DNA of 64,000 nt from WHSW01 sp963846165 (GTDB lineage Bacteria; Actinomycetota; Thermoleophilia; Solirubrobacterales; 70-9), in NCBI GenBank assembly GCA_963846165.1, contig CAWJUU010000007.1, positions 186,001-250,000 on the forward strand. Reading direction: 5' to 3'. The position numbers and the translations under genes were made by a program. Position 1 is the first letter of the stretch. Every line of letters begins with the position of its first letter. The notes under the pieces were generated by a model. That model was not told the DNA's origin. It saw only the letters and a program-made list of their open reading frames with translations, and made no database searches. Shown here one piece after another: positions 42,322-50,671 of the stretch.

Positions 42322-43755
42322 TCAGGGCTTGCCCGGCTGGTAGAGCCAGGAGTCGAAGAACGGGCTCAGCTCCTGGCCCGACTCGGCCTCGGCGAGCGCG
42401 ATGAACTGGTCGATCCTGGCGTTGCCGTAGGCGTGTGCGGCCACCCATTCGCGCATGATCGCCAGGAACGCGGGCTGGCCGACCTGCTGCCGCAGCGCCT
42501 CGAGCGCCATCGCCCCCCGCTCGTACACGGATCCCGCGAACAACTCTGCGGGGCCTGATAGCGCCGCGGGCGGCGGGTTCCAGAACCCGGTGTCGCTCGC
42601 CGGGACCTCGTTCAGCTCCTCGAAGATCTTCGCCGTCGTCTTCCCGCCGGCCTCCTGGTCCCAGCGCCACTCGGCCCAGGTGGCGAAGCCCTCGTTGAGC
42701 CAGATATCGGGCCAAGTCTGGGGCGTGACGCTGTTGCCGAACCACTGATGGGCGAGCTCGTGGGCGACCAGGCCGTCGCCGGGAGCGCTGGCATACAGCG
42801 GCCGGGTCTGCGTCTCGAGTGCGTAGCCGACGAAGCCGGCGTGATCGACGATCGCGCCGACGTCCTCGAACGGATAGGGGCCAAAGAGCGACTCGAAGAG
42901 ACCGAGGATGTCGCCAGTCCGCTTCAGCACCCTCCCGGTGCGGCGGCGCTCACGCGGATCGACCGCGTTCAGCGCCGGGATCCCGTTCACGGTCCGGTGG
43001 GTGATCTGGAACTGGCCGGTGGTGACGGTGGCGAGATAGGTCGCCATCGGCTGGTCCTCCGCCCACTTCCAGGTCACCCACGGCCGTCCGTGGTGGCGTT
43101 TGCGCTCGAGCAGCGATCCGTTCGCGATCGCCTCGACTCCCCGCGGGACGGTGACCCGGAACGAGTAGGTGGCCTTGTCGCTCGGGTGGTCGTTGCACGG
43201 GAACCAGGTCGGCGAACCCTGCGGCTCTCCGGCGACGAAGGCGCCGTCGCCGGTCGGGATCCAGCCGGCCTTCGATCCGTCGAGGTCCGTGATCGGCCTC
43301 GGCTCACCGTGGTACCGGACCAGGACGACGAACTGCGCGCCGGCCGCGACCCCGGTCGCGGGCGTGATCGTCAACTCCTGGCCGGTGCGCTCGAATCCGG
43401 CCGCCACGCCATTCACCGTGACCCCACTGACCTTCGGGCCGCGGTAGTCGAGGTTGAACGCGCTCAGGTCCTGGGTCGCGTTCGCCGTGATCCGCGCCTT
43501 GCCCTCGAGCTTTCGCGCGCTCGGCCTATATCGGAGCTTGAGCGTGTAGTCGGCGACCTCGTAGCCGCCGTTGCCCGCGTTGGGGAAGAACGGGTCACCC
43601 ACCCCTGCCGCACCGGGTGTGAATGCGGCGCTTGCCGCGCCGGGAATGATCGGCACCGTGACCGCCACGAGAGCGGCCGCGGCTGCCAGCCGGCTCGCCC
43701 GCGAGGGGCGCCGGCGCGGTCTCGACGTCCCTGCCACGCGCTTCACTGTACCCAC
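42322..43755 (-). CDS. Secreted M1-family zinc metallopeptidase
   Basis: A 477-residue protein with a twin-Arg-like basic N-terminus (SRPRRRPSRASRLAAAAALV) and signal segment. Then comes a beta-sandwich domain (ADYTLKLRYRPSARKLEGKA). The catalytic domain has H-E-x2-H in GLVAHELAHQWFGN, with the third zinc ligand Glu in WLNEGFATWAEW. The GAMEN-like exopeptidase loop is replaced by YALETQTR, as in several secreted M1 enzymes. It probably trims peptides outside the cell. Start at 43755 (alternative downstream Met is unlikely). A single-gene unit 31 bp from the CHAD gene end. Confidence 0.88.
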   Translation of the reverse strand: MGTVKRVAGTSRPRRRPSRASRLAAAAALVAVTVPIIPGAASAAFTPGAAGVGDPFFPNAGNGGYEVADYTLKLRYRPSARKLEGKARITANATQDLSAFNLDYRGPKVSGVTVNGVAAGFERTGQELTITPATGVAAGAQFVVLVRYHGEPRPITDLDGSKAGWIPTGDGAFVAGEPQGSPTWFPCNDHPSDKATYSFRVTVPRGVEAIANGSLLERKRHHGRPWVTWKWAEDQPMATYLATVTTGQFQITHRTVNGIPALNAVDPRERRRTGRVLKRTGDILGLFESLFGPYPFEDVGAIVDHAGFVGYALETQTRPLYASAPGDGLVAHELAHQWFGNSVTPQTWPDIWLNEGFATWAEWRWDQEAGGKTTAKIFEELNEVPASDTGFWNPPPAALSGPAELFAGSVYERGAMALEALRQQVGQPAFLAIMREWVAAHAYGNARIDQFIALAEAESGQELSPFFDSWLYQPGKP

Positions 43756-43785
43756 GACAACCCGGGCGGAATCCCGGGGGAGCGG

Positions 43786-44499
43786 TCAGCGCAGCGGCGG
43801 TGGGGGGTCCTGTGCGCGCCGCGCCTCGGCAAGCGCCTCGGCGGCCTCCCTGGCGCGCTCGGCGGCCTCGCGCTCGGCACGCTCGGCCTCGGCGAGCTCG
43901 CGGGCGGCGCTCTCGGCGCGCGCCGCCGCCTCGCGGCGCTCACGCGCCTCGCGAAGCTTGCGGTCCATCGCCCGTTCGAGCTTCTCCCAGGTCCCGTCCC
44001 GCTCGAGCGCCCCCCAGAGCTCGACGAAGCGATCGAAGAGCAGGGTGCGCCGCGCCTCGACGTGCACGGCGAGCACCTCGAGGCCGCGATAGGCGGTGCG
44101 ATGCGGTGCTTGTGCGGCCAGAGCCGGGTCGACGTCGGCGGCGGCGCCCGCGCGCTCGCGGACCGCGTCCGCATCCTCGCTGCGCAGGCGCTCGACGTGG
44201 TCGGCGACCCTGGGCAGCATCACGTCGCAGTCGTGCAGCTCGCCGAGAACCTCCTGCAGGTCGCGCGCGCGCCGCCTGGCGGTCTCCGCCGGACGCCCGA
44301 AGCAGAACTCGGTCGCCTCGAGCACGTAGCGCAGGCGCTTGGCCGCGATCCGCAGGTCGTGCTGCTCGGTCTCGCAGTCGCGGTGCAGCGCAGCCGGGGT
44401 GAAGGAGCGCATCTCCTCGAGCCGCACGCGGACGATCCGGGCGGCGTTGTCGACCAGCGGCCCCTCGGGATCGAGCTTCTTGACCCGCTTGGCCTTCAT
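43786..44499 (-). CDS. CHAD-domain protein (second of a pair)
   Basis: A 237-residue helical protein with one CHAD motif block at about 48-66 (EQHDLRIAAKRLRYVLEATE) and a second helical hairpin at about 85-110 (LQEVLGELHDCDVMLPRVAD). CHAD domains bind polyphosphate through conserved His and basic residues. The last 70 residues are an Ala/Glu/Arg coiled coil. The ATG overlaps the stop of the upstream CHAD gene. Both sit between ppx and the M1 peptidase. A usual CHAD protein has two such helical halves, so each protein may be a half that pairs with the other. Confidence 0.82.
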   Translation of the reverse strand: MKAKRVKKLDPEGPLVDNAARIVRVRLEEMRSFTPAALHRDCETEQHDLRIAAKRLRYVLEATEFCFGRPAETARRRARDLQEVLGELHDCDVMLPRVADHVERLRSEDADAVRERAGAAADVDPALAAQAPHRTAYRGLEVLAVHVEARRTLLFDRFVELWGALERDGTWEKLERAMDRKLREARERREAAARAESAARELAEAERAEREAAERAREAAEALAEARRAQDPPPPLR

Positions 44500-45182
44500 C
44501 AGGTCCCGGAGCCGTTGGTGATCGTCGGGGCCGCCAACGCCGGCTGTCCCTCGCGTAGCGGATCCGGCTCGACCGGGGCGGCGTCGGGCTCGACCGGGTC
44601 GGCGTCGGGTCCGACCGGGGCGGCGTCGGGTCCGACCTCGTCGGGCTCGACCGGGCTTGCGTCAAGCTCGACCTGACCGGTGGGCTCCACCTCGTCATCC
44701 GCGACCAGCGCCTCGGCGGCGGCCACGAGCTCCCCGAGGCGCTCCAGGAGCCGCTCGAGCCGTTCCTCGGAGACGTAAGGCGCGAGCCCGAGATTCGCCT
44801 CTGCCTGCTCGTCGCGCAGGCGCGCGACCAGGCTCTGCACCCCCGGGCGGTCCGCCTGCCCGATCCCGGCGCCAAACCGCTCGAGAGCCGCAATCGTGAC
44901 GTCGCGGTCGCGGCGCTCGCCCAGGGCGTCGGCAAGCGCCTTGACCTCGCGCAGCGCGGGCTTGAACTGCTTGCGCGGGAAGCAGGGCTCGAAGACCTCG
45001 AGCGCGGCTCGCAGGCGTCTCGTGGCGACGCGCATGTCGTGGACGCGCTCGATGTCGCCGGTGTCGAGCACCCCCTCGGCGTTGTCGGCAAGCTCGGTCG
45101 CGCGAACCGCGATCACCTTTGCGGCGACCGCGGCGTAGGGCTCGTCCTCGACCAGATCCGGGATCGAACGCGCCTTCGCCAC
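44499..45182 (-). CDS. CHAD-domain protein (first of a pair) with acidic repeat tail
   Basis: A 227-residue protein. The CHAD block at about 40-75 has VHDMRVATRRLRAALEVFEP, then LREVKALADALGERRDRDVT. The tail from about 168 to 218 is an acidic, proline-rich repeat (PVEPDAAPV-type units). It is encoded by a near-perfect tandem DNA repeat of 18-21 bp. It probably binds polyphosphate or associates with granules. It is downstream of ppx on the same strand (39-bp gap) and overlaps the second CHAD gene. Confidence 0.82.
   Translation of the reverse strand: MAKARSIPDLVEDEPYAAVAAKVIAVRATELADNAEGVLDTGDIERVHDMRVATRRLRAALEVFEPCFPRKQFKPALREVKALADALGERRDRDVTIAALERFGAGIGQADRPGVQSLVARLRDEQAEANLGLAPYVSEERLERLLERLGELVAAAEALVADDEVEPTGQVELDASPVEPDEVGPDAAPVGPDADPVEPDAAPVEPDPLREGQPALAAPTITNGSGT
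44563..44661 (-). repeat. Coding tandem repeat of 18-21 bp
   Basis: Five units share GTCGGG(C/T)(T/C)CGACC on the plus strand (two of 21 bp at 44581 and 44602, others 18 bp). On the coding strand they give PVEPD/PVGPD units. All length changes are multiples of three, so the frame is kept. This is a typical slippage-prone, length-variable region. Confidence 0.7.
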
Positions 45183-45220
45183 CTACTGAGCCTAACGTGG
45201 TGCTGAGCCTGACGCGGGCG

Positions 45221-46129
45221 CTACGCTGCGACCGCGGTCGCCGAGCCGTTCTCGGCCCCGTTGGTGAGCAGGTCGAGGATGACTCCCTCCCGCAGGCCTC
45301 CCTTGCCGATCTGAAGCGGCTGGCCGAGGAGCTCGGAGAGCTTCTCGAGAATCAGCACACCGGCGGGCAGGATCCGCACCCGGCGGGCGTCGAGCTCGAA
45401 CCTCTTCGCGACCTCGGCGATCGGGTCGCCGGTGAGCACCCGCACCGCCCGCTCGAGCGTCTCGTACTCGAGCACCGCGCCGACCAGGGTCCGCAGCGAG
45501 GTGGCGCTGCCGCCAACGGCGACCGCCTGATCGGGCTGCTCGACCTCGACCCCGTCGAAGAAGTCGTCGATGTAGTCGCGCAGCGAGCGGACCTCCGACG
45601 CCGAGGGCGGATCTTTGGTGAGGAACTCCTCGGCCACCGCCCCCGAACCGATCTTGAACGAGCGCACCACGCGAACGCCCTCGGCGACCGTGCCGACGAT
45701 GATCTCCGAGGAGCCGCCGCCGACGTCGACGACGCCGACGTCGCCCTCGACCGGGTGGCCGAGGGTCTTGGTCGCGCCGACGAAGGCGAGCCGCCCCTCC
45801 TCCTGCTCGCTGAGGATCTGGACCGGGCCACCGGCCATCTCCGCGATCTCCTTCGCCACCTGCTCGCCGTTCTTGGCCTCGCGGATCGCCGCGGTGGCGA
45901 CGATCCGGATCGCCTCCGCGCCGAGCTCCTCTGCGAGCCGCACCTGGGTGGTGACGACGTCGGCGAGCTCGGCGATCTTCTCTGCCGTGATCTTGCCCTT
46001 GCGCTTCGAGGCCTTGTCGATTCGCGTGTAGGCGCGCTGCTCCATCACCTTGCGCAGCTGGCCCTCCTGCGGCTCGGCAACCAGGACGCGGGTCGTGTTC
46101 GAGCCGATGTCCACCGCCGCGCACAGCAT
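45221..46129 (-). CDS. ppx: Exopolyphosphatase / pppGpp phosphatase (Ppx/GppA family)
   Basis: A 302-residue single Ppx/GppA domain of the short actinobacterial type. It has the actin-like phosphate loops AAVDIGSNTTRVLVAEP and GVVDVGGGSSEIIVGTV, plus ILSEQEEGRLAFVGATKTLG. It releases phosphate from polyphosphate ends or hydrolyses pppGpp. It precedes the two CHAD genes on the same strand, consistent with polyphosphate handling. The 95-bp divergent region to its right holds a three-unit PHO box oriented towards the neighbouring gene. Confidence 0.9.
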   Translation of the reverse strand: MLCAAVDIGSNTTRVLVAEPQEGQLRKVMEQRAYTRIDKASKRKGKITAEKIAELADVVTTQVRLAEELGAEAIRIVATAAIREAKNGEQVAKEIAEMAGGPVQILSEQEEGRLAFVGATKTLGHPVEGDVGVVDVGGGSSEIIVGTVAEGVRVVRSFKIGSGAVAEEFLTKDPPSASEVRSLRDYIDDFFDGVEVEQPDQAVAVGGSATSLRTLVGAVLEYETLERAVRVLTGDPIAEVAKRFELDARRVRILPAGVLILEKLSELLGQPLQIGKGGLREGVILDLLTNGAENGSATAVAA

Positions 46130-46191
46130 CGGCTCCGATCATGCCAAAACCGACGGATGAGGCGGGGCGCCCGCCGCGCGAATTACTGCCT

Positions 46192-46224
46192 GTTCACATC
46201 CGCTTCACCTAGGTTTCACGGAAG
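46192..46224 (+). promoter_or_regulatory. PHO-box array, three 11-bp units
   Basis: Consecutive 11-mers GTTCACATCCG, CTTCACCTAGG and TTTCACGGAAG. They occupy the -35 zone of a presumed promoter whose -10 would be TAAACA at 46241, 6 bp before the ATG at 46252. The array points to the TIM-barrel gene but lies within the shared region with divergent ppx. Confidence 0.75.
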
Positions 46225-46251
46225 GTGCGGGTTCGGTGTCTAAACACGTCG

Positions 46252-47175
46252 ATGATGGGGGCCGGCAAGCAGGCGACAACGCGATCTACACGAGGTCGGT
46301 GTGCGCCGGCCGACCGCAGCGCTCCGCTTGCCGGCCGGCTCGGCCTCAGCGTCCCGTATGAGTGGTGGCCCTCGGCGCCGTTGCTGAAGTCCTACGAGGC
46401 GGCCGGGTTCTCGTGGGTACAGCTCCACTCCCCGCCGGCCTCGGTCCTCGTCGACCCCCGGAGCGCCACCCGCCATGCCGCGGCCGCAGGCGCGGCGCTG
46501 GCGACCACCGGACTCGCCGCGGTCGTGCACGCGCCTGGTGGCTTGCGCGCGGGCTCGCGCGCCGGCGACCGCGCCTTCGAGGGCCTGCTCTCCTATGCGG
46601 CCGAGATCGGCGCCGCGCAGATCGTCTACCACGCCCTGGCGCTGCCCGAGGGCCCGGCGACCGAGGCTGATCTCGCGGCCGAGGCGCGCTCGCTGGCGGA
46701 CTTGGCGCAGGCGGCCGAGCGGCTCGAGGTGACGATCGCGATCGAGAACCTGGCGCCCCTGTACCCGGGCCCCGAGACGCTCTCGGCCATCCCGCTCAGC
46801 CTTCGTGCTCTCGCTCTACGAATCGGCTCTGCGCGGGTCAAGCTCTGCCTCGACCTGGGCCACGCGCACGTGATCGCCGACCTCCGCCACACGGGTGTGG
46901 ATCGGCTCTGCGAGCCCGTCCTCGATCTGGTCTCGGTCTTTCACGCCCACGACAACCTCGGCGCCCGCCGGCGCCCGGCCGGAGAGGAGCTCGGCGTCGA
47001 TCCCCTGAGGCTCGACCTTCACCTCCCGCCCGGCCGCGGCACCCTGCCTTGGGATCGCGTCAACTCGCTGCTCGCCGAACACGTGGCCCCCATCGTGCTC
47101 GAGGTCCACCCGCCCTACCGCCCCCGCGCCGGCGAGCTCGCCGAGACGACCGAAAAGCTGCTCTCGGCGCGATAG
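46252..47175 (+). CDS. Xylose-isomerase-like TIM-barrel protein
   Basis: About 307 residues. Sugar phosphate isomerase/epimerase-like barrel: GRLGLSVPYEWWPSAPLLKS, AAVVHAPGGLRAGSRAGDRA, then IAIENLAPLYPGPETLSAIP, VKLCLDLGHAHVIADL and FHAHDNLGARRRPAGEELGV, which supply the usual metal ligands (Glu, Asp, His). The frame is also open from a GTG at 46225. I prefer ATG 46252 because of a TAAACA -10 box just upstream and a PHO box before that. Members include endonuclease IV and isomerases, and the substrate is unknown. The apparent phosphate control is unusual for the family. Confidence 0.75.
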   Translation: MMGAGKQATTRSTRGRCAPADRSAPLAGRLGLSVPYEWWPSAPLLKSYEAAGFSWVQLHSPPASVLVDPRSATRHAAAAGAALATTGLAAVVHAPGGLRAGSRAGDRAFEGLLSYAAEIGAAQIVYHALALPEGPATEADLAAEARSLADLAQAAERLEVTIAIENLAPLYPGPETLSAIPLSLRALALRIGSARVKLCLDLGHAHVIADLRHTGVDRLCEPVLDLVSVFHAHDNLGARRRPAGEELGVDPLRLDLHLPPGRGTLPWDRVNSLLAEHVAPIVLEVHPPYRPRAGELAETTEKLLSAR

Positions 47176-47181
47176 TCCGAG

Positions 47182-47880
47182 TTAGCTCGGAACCGGCTCC
47201 TCGGGGTGCGAGGCGTCCTGGAACTCGCGGAAGAGCCCGGTGACGATGAAGGCGACCTGTTCGCCGATGTCGACCGCGTTGTCGCCGATTCGCTCGATCG
47301 CACGGGCGGCGAGGATCATCGTCATCGCCCACTCGCGGCGGTCGTGGTCGTCGCCGATCTCGAGCGCGATCTTGAAGATCTCCTTGTTGAGGTTGTCGAC
47401 GACGTCGTCCTGGCGCACCAGGTCGCGCGCCATCTCGACGTCGCGGCCCTCGAACGCCCGCTTGGCCTGCGAGAGCTGCGTCCGGACCTGCTTGCCCATG
47501 GTCACGATGTCCTTGAGGATGCGCTCCTCTGCCGGCGGCTCGTGACCGGCGATCGGGATCAGCTTGGCGATGTTGACGCACTGGTCGCCCATCCGCTCGA
47601 TCGCCTTCATCAGGTGCAGCAGCGCCGAGATCAGGCGCAGGTCGGTGGCCACGGGAGACTGGGTCGCGAGCATGGTGAGGATCGCCTGGTGCACCTCGAG
47701 GTAGCGGCCGTCGATGACGTCGTCGTTGGCGATCACGAGCTCGCCGAGCTCGGTGTCCTGGTGTTCGACCGCCTCGACCGAACGCTCGAGCTGGGCGGCG
47801 ACGAGGTCGAGGCCCTCGAGGGCGCGCTGCTCCAGGTTCTCGAGCTCCTCCTGGTAGTGGATCCGGACGCTCGCCGCCAT
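47182..47880 (-). CDS. phoU: Phosphate transport regulator PhoU
   Basis: A 232-residue all-helical protein with two PhoU repeats: DLRLISALLHLMKAIERMGD (first repeat end) and EWAMTMILAARAIERIGDNA (second), each with the E-x4-D metal motif. It links Pst transport state to the sensor kinase that controls the PhoP-type regulator. The ATG at 47880 overlaps the pstB stop. It is the last gene of the pst operon. It is convergent with the TIM-barrel gene (6-bp gap). Confidence 0.93.
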   Translation of the reverse strand: MAASVRIHYQEELENLEQRALEGLDLVAAQLERSVEAVEHQDTELGELVIANDDVIDGRYLEVHQAILTMLATQSPVATDLRLISALLHLMKAIERMGDQCVNIAKLIPIAGHEPPAEERILKDIVTMGKQVRTQLSQAKRAFEGRDVEMARDLVRQDDVVDNLNKEIFKIALEIGDDHDRREWAMTMILAARAIERIGDNAVDIGEQVAFIVTGLFREFQDASHPEEPVPS

Positions 47881-48779
47881 CAGCCCACCTTCCCGCTGAC
47901 GTAGTCCTCCGTCCGCTGGTCCGAGGGGTTGGTGAAGATCTTCTCGGTCTCGTCGTACTCGATCATGCGGCCCTGGCGGTGCTTCTCGTCGGCGTCGAGC
48001 TTGACGATCAGGAACGCGGTCATGTCCGATACCCGCGCCGCCTGCTGCATGTTGTGGGTGACGATCACGATCGAGTACTTCTCGCGCAGCTCGAGCATCA
48101 GGTCCTCGATCCGCCCGGTGGAGATCGGGTCGAGGGCCGAGCAGGGCTCGTCCATCAGGATCACGTCCGGGTCGACAGCGAGACAGCGGGCGATGCAAAG
48201 CCGCTGCTGCTGACCGCCCGACATTCCGAACGCGTTCGAGTCGAGCCGGTCCTTGGCCTCGTCCCAGAGCGCGCCGCCGCGCAGCGCCTTCTCGACGATC
48301 TCGTCCATGTCGCCCTCCATTCCGAGGACGCGCGGGCCGAAGGCGATGTTGTCGTAGATCGACTTCGGGAACGGGTTCGGCTTTTGGAACACCATTCCGA
48401 TTCGCTTGCGAACCTCGACCGGGTCGACTTGCTCGGCGTAGATGTCCTCGCCGTGGTACATCACTCTCCCGTCGACTCTCGCCGACGGAATCAGGTCGTT
48501 CATCCGGTTCAGGCAGCGGATCAGGGTCGACTTGCCGCAGCCCGAGGGGCCGATGTAGGCCGTGATCGCGTTGCGCCGGATGTCCATCGTCACCTCGGAC
48601 ACCGCCGGCTTGCCGTCGTAGGAGACGGTCACGTTCTCGAGCCGGAACACCGCCTCGCGGCTCATCGGCGTCCTCGCGCCGTACTTGGAGGCCGCCGCCT
48701 GCGCGGTCGCGGCGACGTCGACTCCGAATGCCGCCTGTGGGTCTCGCGTCTGCTCAGGTTCGGTCACCGTTCTCTCCAA
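47880..48779 (-). CDS. pstB: Phosphate ABC transporter ATP-binding protein
   Basis: A 299-residue ABC ATPase. Walker A GPSGCGKSTLIRCLNRMNDL (the PstB-specific continuation), signature GMSGGQQQRLCIARCLAVDP, Walker B DVILMDEPCSALDPIS. The first 40 residues (MERTVTEPEQTRDPQ onward) extend beyond the usual PstB start, so translation might begin at a later Met such as MSREAVFRLEN. It powers phosphate import through PstCA. Gap to pstA is 10 bp. Confidence 0.95.
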   Translation of the reverse strand: MERTVTEPEQTRDPQAAFGVDVAATAQAAASKYGARTPMSREAVFRLENVTVSYDGKPAVSEVTMDIRRNAITAYIGPSGCGKSTLIRCLNRMNDLIPSARVDGRVMYHGEDIYAEQVDPVEVRKRIGMVFQKPNPFPKSIYDNIAFGPRVLGMEGDMDEIVEKALRGGALWDEAKDRLDSNAFGMSGGQQQRLCIARCLAVDPDVILMDEPCSALDPISTGRIEDLMLELREKYSIVIVTHNMQQAARVSDMTAFLIVKLDADEKHRQGRMIEYDETEKIFTNPSDQRTEDYVSGKVG

Positions 48780-48789
48780 GACTAATCAC

Positions 48790-49698
48790 CTACCACTTCT
48801 TCTCGTACTTGTTGCGGAGCCAGATGGCGACCGCATTCATCGCCAGCAGGATCGCCATCAGGACGACGATCCCGGCCGCGGCCAGCGCCGCGTACTCGGG
48901 GCGGGGATCCGAAATCCAGCCGAAGATCTGAATCGGCAGGGCCGTGACGTCGTCGAATGGGCTCGTCGGTGAGCTGGTCGCGAAGTATGCGGCCCCGATC
49001 ACGATCAGCGGGGCGGTTTCGCCGATCGCCCGCGACAAAGAGAGGATGACCCCGGTCGCGATCCCCGGCAGGGCGGCCGGCAGGGTCTGCTTCCAGATCG
49101 TCTGCCACTTCGTCGCCCCGAGCGCCATCGAGCCCTCGCGGATCGAAGGTGGTACGGCGCGAATCGCTTCGCGACCGGCGACGATCACAACCGGCAGCAC
49201 CAGCAGCCCGAGGGTCAGGCCGCCCGCGATCAGGATGTTGCCCATGCCGAGGGCGCCGCGAACGAGGAAGGCGAGGCCGAGCACGCCGTAGACGATCGAC
49301 GGCACCGCGGCGAGGTTCTGGATGTTGACCTCGATGAAGCGATTGATCCAGCGGTCGCGGTTCGCGTACTCCTCGAGGTAGATCGCGCTCGCTACGCCGA
49401 CCGGGATGATGAACGCCGCGCAGACCGCCATCAGCCACAACGTCCCGGCGAGCGCCGGCCCGATCCCAGAGTTCTCGGGGATGATCCGGGAGGGGGCGTC
49501 GGTGATGAAGCTGAGGCTGAGAGAGCGGAATCCATCGACGAAGACGTCGATCAACAGCACCGCGAGCACCGTCATCGCGATCGCCAGGCAGGCGAACAGG
49601 CACGCCTTGAAGCCGAGCTCGAGCAGGCGCGAGTTGCGACCGGTCGCGAACTGCGTCTCGACCGCTCCGCTGACGGCTTCGGGGGGCGGCGCGCTCAC
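48790..49698 (-). CDS. pstA: Phosphate ABC transporter permease PstA
   Basis: A 302-residue permease with about six helices. Conserved SIVYGVLGLAFLVRGALGMG and the EAA-type loop VPPSIREGSMALGATKWQTI are clear. GTG start at 49698 overlaps the pstC stop by 4 bp. It forms the membrane channel with PstC. Confidence 0.94.
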   Translation of the reverse strand: MSAPPPEAVSGAVETQFATGRNSRLLELGFKACLFACLAIAMTVLAVLLIDVFVDGFRSLSLSFITDAPSRIIPENSGIGPALAGTLWLMAVCAAFIIPVGVASAIYLEEYANRDRWINRFIEVNIQNLAAVPSIVYGVLGLAFLVRGALGMGNILIAGGLTLGLLVLPVVIVAGREAIRAVPPSIREGSMALGATKWQTIWKQTLPAALPGIATGVILSLSRAIGETAPLIVIGAAYFATSSPTSPFDDVTALPIQIFGWISDPRPEYAALAAAGIVVLMAILLAMNAVAIWLRNKYEKKW

Positions 49699-50636
49699 TC
49701 GTAGACCTCTCGGTACTTGCGCACGAAACGAATCGCGATCATGTTCATCAGCAGGGTGAGGAAGAAGAGCGTCAGGCCACAGGCGAAGATCGACTCGTAG
49801 CCGATCGTGCCGACCGGGTTGTCGCCCTTAGCGGTCGCGCCGATGAACGTGGTCACGGTCGCGTAGCCCTCCTGCGGATCGATCCCGTAGTTGGGTTGCA
49901 GCCCGGCGGCGATCAGGACGATCATCGTCTCGCCGACGCCGCGCGAGATCCCGAGCACGATCGAGGCGACGATGCCCGATATCGCCGCTGGGAAGACGAC
50001 CTTGGTCGCAACCTGGCGCTTGGTCGCCCCGAGCCCGTATGCGCCCTCACGCAGCCCGCTGGGCACGGCCCGCATAGCGTCCTCCGAGATCGAGGCGATC
50101 GTCGGCACGATCATGATCCCCATCACCAACCCCGCGGCGAGCGCATTGAAGATCGAGACGTTGAGGCTGAGGATGTCCTGGAGGATCGTCGGGGTGACGA
50201 AGGTGAGCGCGAAGTAGCCGAAGACGATCGTGGGGACCCCGACGAGAACCTCAAGAATCGGCTTGACCATCCGGCGGCCGCGCGGCGACGCGTACTCCGA
50301 GAGATAGACCGCCGAGCCGAGCCCGATCGGGATCGCGACGAAGACCGCGATCCCCGTGATCAGGAAGGTCCCGTTGAGGAGCTGCCAGACCCCGAATGAG
50401 GGCGGAGTGAACAGCGGCGCCCAGTCGCTGAACTCGAAGAACTGCGAGCCGACATCCTGGAAGAACGGGATCGACTGCTCGACCAGCGCGAAGACGATCC
50501 CGAGCGTCGTCAGGATCGAGATCAGCGCCGCGAGGAAGAGCAGCGCGCGGATCGCCTCCTCGCCCCAGCGGCGGCGAGCGACGCCGAGGGGCCTTGCCCC
50601 CGGCGTCGCTCCCGCTAGCTGCGTGCCGGCTTCCAC
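49695..50636 (-). CDS. pstC: Phosphate ABC transporter permease PstC
   Basis: A 313-residue permease. The N-terminal cytoplasmic segment is about 30 residues, then six helices. Signature stretches are VPTIVFGYFALTFVTPTIL and VPSGLREGAYGLGATKRQVA (EAA loop). It is 35 bp downstream of pstS and overlaps pstA. Family role is high-affinity phosphate import. Confidence 0.94.
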   Translation of the reverse strand: MEAGTQLAGATPGARPLGVARRRWGEEAIRALLFLAALISILTTLGIVFALVEQSIPFFQDVGSQFFEFSDWAPLFTPPSFGVWQLLNGTFLITGIAVFVAIPIGLGSAVYLSEYASPRGRRMVKPILEVLVGVPTIVFGYFALTFVTPTILQDILSLNVSIFNALAAGLVMGIMIVPTIASISEDAMRAVPSGLREGAYGLGATKRQVATKVVFPAAISGIVASIVLGISRGVGETMIVLIAAGLQPNYGIDPQEGYATVTTFIGATAKGDNPVGTIGYESIFACGLTLFFLTLLMNMIAIRFVRKYREVYE

Positions 50637-50671
50637 CGGATGCTCTGGTGTCGGCCGCCGCCCGCTCCGGG

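Noticed and set aside
44563..44661. Short tandem repeats as a CRISPR array
   Set aside because: Units are adjacent without spacers, in multiples of three, and inside a coding frame. No cas genes are present anywhere in the window.
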